64,000 nucleotides of DNA from Flavobacterium limi. GTDB lineage: Bacteria; Bacteroidota; Bacteroidia; Flavobacteriales; Flavobacteriaceae. The stretch spans positions 545,447-609,446 of the forward strand of contig NZ_JAADZV010000002.1 of the NCBI RefSeq assembly GCF_010645075.1, given 5' to 3'. The notes under the pieces were generated by a model. That model worked only from the letters and a program-made list of their open reading frames with translations, was not told the origin of the DNA and did no database searches. Below are positions 62,697 through 64,000 of this stretch, in pieces (the stretch's first letter is position 1; every line of letters begins with the position of its first letter). The position numbers and the translations under genes were made by a program.

Positions 62697-64000
62697 ATGG
62701 AAATCATTACTTATTTTTTTACATTCAAAAATATTAGAGACGTTTTCATAACGTTCATGCTAATATTTATTACAAAAGGCTATTCTCAAAATACATTTGA
62801 TGGAGATTACTGCCCAGGCCCCAATACATTTGGTGATGAATATGCAACTGGTACTGTTTACAGCAAACTATTATTAGCTAGTCCTTCTTCAACGTGTCAA
62901 ATTGGAACGATTCACGCTAAAGTTGACACTCAAAATCAAGTATTAAGATTAGGTATGGACATTGGTAATGGTGGTTCAGCTCTTTTTAGATTGTACTTAG
63001 ATACCAATAATGATCCTTTAACCGGATTAACATCAGATTCATTTGGAGGTACCATTAGTGTAGGTGGTGCTGAATATATCTTAGAGATTAATTCTAACGG
63101 AAATGGTTTTACTTTATATACTGGAAATGGAAATGTTAAAACTCAAACTAACGTCATCCCCCCAGGCCTTGCTGCGCAGTCCGGTAACGCAAATTGTAAT
63201 TCTGGTGCTACCTTTTTAGAGTTTAATATTCCTTTTGGAAGTTTAGGAATTAATATTTGTGACCCAAATAACCCTGGTATAATAAATGTTACAAAATTAG
63301 CATCTGTTAGCGGTAACTCTCCAAGTTCAAGTCCATGTATTAATACCCCACTTACTTTTGGAATTCCACTAAAAGGAACAGTTGGACCAAGCACAACTAT
63401 CTGTTCAGGAGCTAGTAGCGCTTTAACAATAACCGGTCTCACTGCTAATTCTACTGTAATCAAGTGGCAATCATCTGTTGCTCCATTTTCAGTGTGGGTA
63501 GATATCACTAATACTGCAGGTTTAACAGCTTATAATACAGCTAATTTAACAGAAACCACATTATTCAGAGCAATATTTTCTAATTCAGGTTTATGTTCTG
63601 GAAATGATATTGCTACAAGTCAAGCAACCGTAACGGTAAATACTCCTACTAGTTGTTCTATTGCTGGTACTTCTGGTCCTGTATGTTTGTCTTCTTCTAA
63701 TGTGTATGTGGCTCCAGCCAATATGACTACTTATGCATGGTCTTTGCCTGCAGTAACTGCAAATGGCGCTACAATCACATCTGCTTCAAATGCACAAAAT
63801 GTAACTGTTTTAGCTGGTTCTACTTGCAATACAACGTTCAAATTATTATTAACAACTACTTTAAATGGATGCAGCTCTACTTGTGAAAAAATAGTTACTG
63901 TTAAAGACACAACCGCACCAACATGGACAACCGCTGCAGCTTCCTTAAATGTGACTTTACAATGCAGCGACACATCTGGTTTGGCAACAGCTCAGGCAGC
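62697..64000 (+). CDS. Large secreted Ig/HYR-repeat protein, N-terminal part (runs off the window)
   Basis: The frame is open from ATG 62697 to the right edge (434 codons visible). It starts with a long N-region and signal peptide (up to about residue 31, ending KGYSQ). A beta-domain follows at about 32-190, with paired cysteines and a GNGGSALFRLYLDTNND segment. Ig-like units come next (about 215 onwards, each with GxC/CxxC-like disulfides). From about 410 a HYR-like repeat begins (KDTTAPTWTTAAASLNVTLQ), with LATAQA at the edge. Such repeat chains are typical of giant Flavobacterium surface or gliding-linked proteins that end in a type IX secretion tail; the tail is outside the window. Confidence 0.85.
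   Translation, partial: MEIITYFFTFKNIRDVFITFMLIFITKGYSQNTFDGDYCPGPNTFGDEYATGTVYSKLLLASPSSTCQIGTIHAKVDTQNQVLRLGMDIGNGGSALFRLYLDTNNDPLTGLTSDSFGGTISVGGAEYILEINSNGNGFTLYTGNGNVKTQTNVIPPGLAAQSGNANCNSGATFLEFNIPFGSLGINICDPNNPGIINVTKLASVSGNSPSSSPCINTPLTFGIPLKGTVGPSTTICSGASSALTITGLTANSTVIKWQSSVAPFSVWVDITNTAGLTAYNTANLTETTLFRAIFSNSGLCSGNDIATSQATVTVNTPTSCSIAGTSGPVCLSSSNVYVAPANMTTYAWSLPAVTANGATITSASNAQNVTVLAGSTCNTTFKLLLTTTLNGCSSTCEKIVTVKDTTAPTWTTAAASLNVTLQCSDTSGLATAQA

Noticed and set aside
63143..63973. Minus-strand open frames at the right edge
   Set aside because: They lie opposite the Ig/HYR-type secreted protein, whose signal peptide and repeat motifs are clear on the plus strand.
1..64000. tRNA, tmRNA, integrase, insertion sequence, plasmid or phage origin
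   Set aside because: None was recognised on either strand; the only stable RNA seen is RNase P RNA.

Overview
The window is chromosomal DNA of a Flavobacterium-like member of the Bacteroidota. It is AT-rich and has few Shine-Dalgarno sites. Several start regions carry the Bacteroidota -7 promoter element (TAnnTTTG). The content also fits: a FecR/ECF-sigma-controlled TonB receptor with a DUF4249 lipoprotein, DUF3822 next to rsmD, KDO-dependent LPS (kdsB), a very large secreted Ig/HYR-type protein, and the short intergenic inverted repeats common in this genus. No tRNA, CRISPR array, integrase or insertion sequence was seen.

Layout. 1-3.9 kb: the end of what looks like an extracellular contractile injection system (eCIS) locus, with a long helical cargo-type protein carrying a toxin-like C-terminus, a HEAT-repeat protein that could be its immunity partner, and an AAA+ ATPase. 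4-9.2 kb: a minus-strand operon of ECF sigma factor, 71-residue protein, FecR anti-sigma factor, TonB receptor and DUF4249 lipoprotein. 9.7-12.1 kb: a DUF6934-like gene with a small partner, a deoxyinosine/mismatch DNA glycosylase and an MscS channel.

12.1-36.1 kb: an accessory-looking block of redox, stress and signalling genes. It holds a zinc alcohol dehydrogenase, a FAD/Rieske oxidoreductase with a flavodoxin-like reductase, a cytidylyltransferase coupled to a SET-domain protein, CinA, a SpoIIAA/STAS-like protein, a DUF202 membrane protein, two paralogous highly acidic proteins, an SRPBCC protein and a 51-residue lipoprotein. Beside these lies a dense phosphorelay set: a CheB-CheR-PAS-kinase fusion, several single-domain receivers, a receiver-kinase, a soluble 2118-residue kinase with eleven near-identical 92-residue HAMP-type repeats, and a CHASE3 kinase. 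The block ends with a Tat-exported dienelactone hydrolase broken by a one-base frameshift in a T6 run.

36.3-62.1 kb: mostly housekeeping genes. They include a LOG-family protein, an M1-peptidase-like protein that lacks its zinc site and carries a barrel, a fused 2-oxoacid dehydrogenase E1, kdsB, a DOPA-dioxygenase-like gene, a RecD/Pif1-type helicase, a GH35 beta-galactosidase, DUF3822-rsmD, a dicarboxylate symporter, RNase P RNA, a BON-LysM (Kbp-like) protein with a BON lipoprotein, dnaX, a TMEM175-Crp-quinone-reductase operon, and a sixA-ppk1-ppx polyphosphate operon. 62.7-64 kb: the start of a giant secreted adhesin-type protein that runs off the window.

The two most interesting sequence-level signals are in dnaX and the HAMP kinase. 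In dnaX, the frame shifts by -1 exactly on an A10 run that ends in the E. coli-type heptamer A AAA AAG, so a 361-residue short form and a 577-residue long form are both encoded. The HAMP kinase has a long 276-bp tandem array reminiscent of fungal group III osmosensor kinases.
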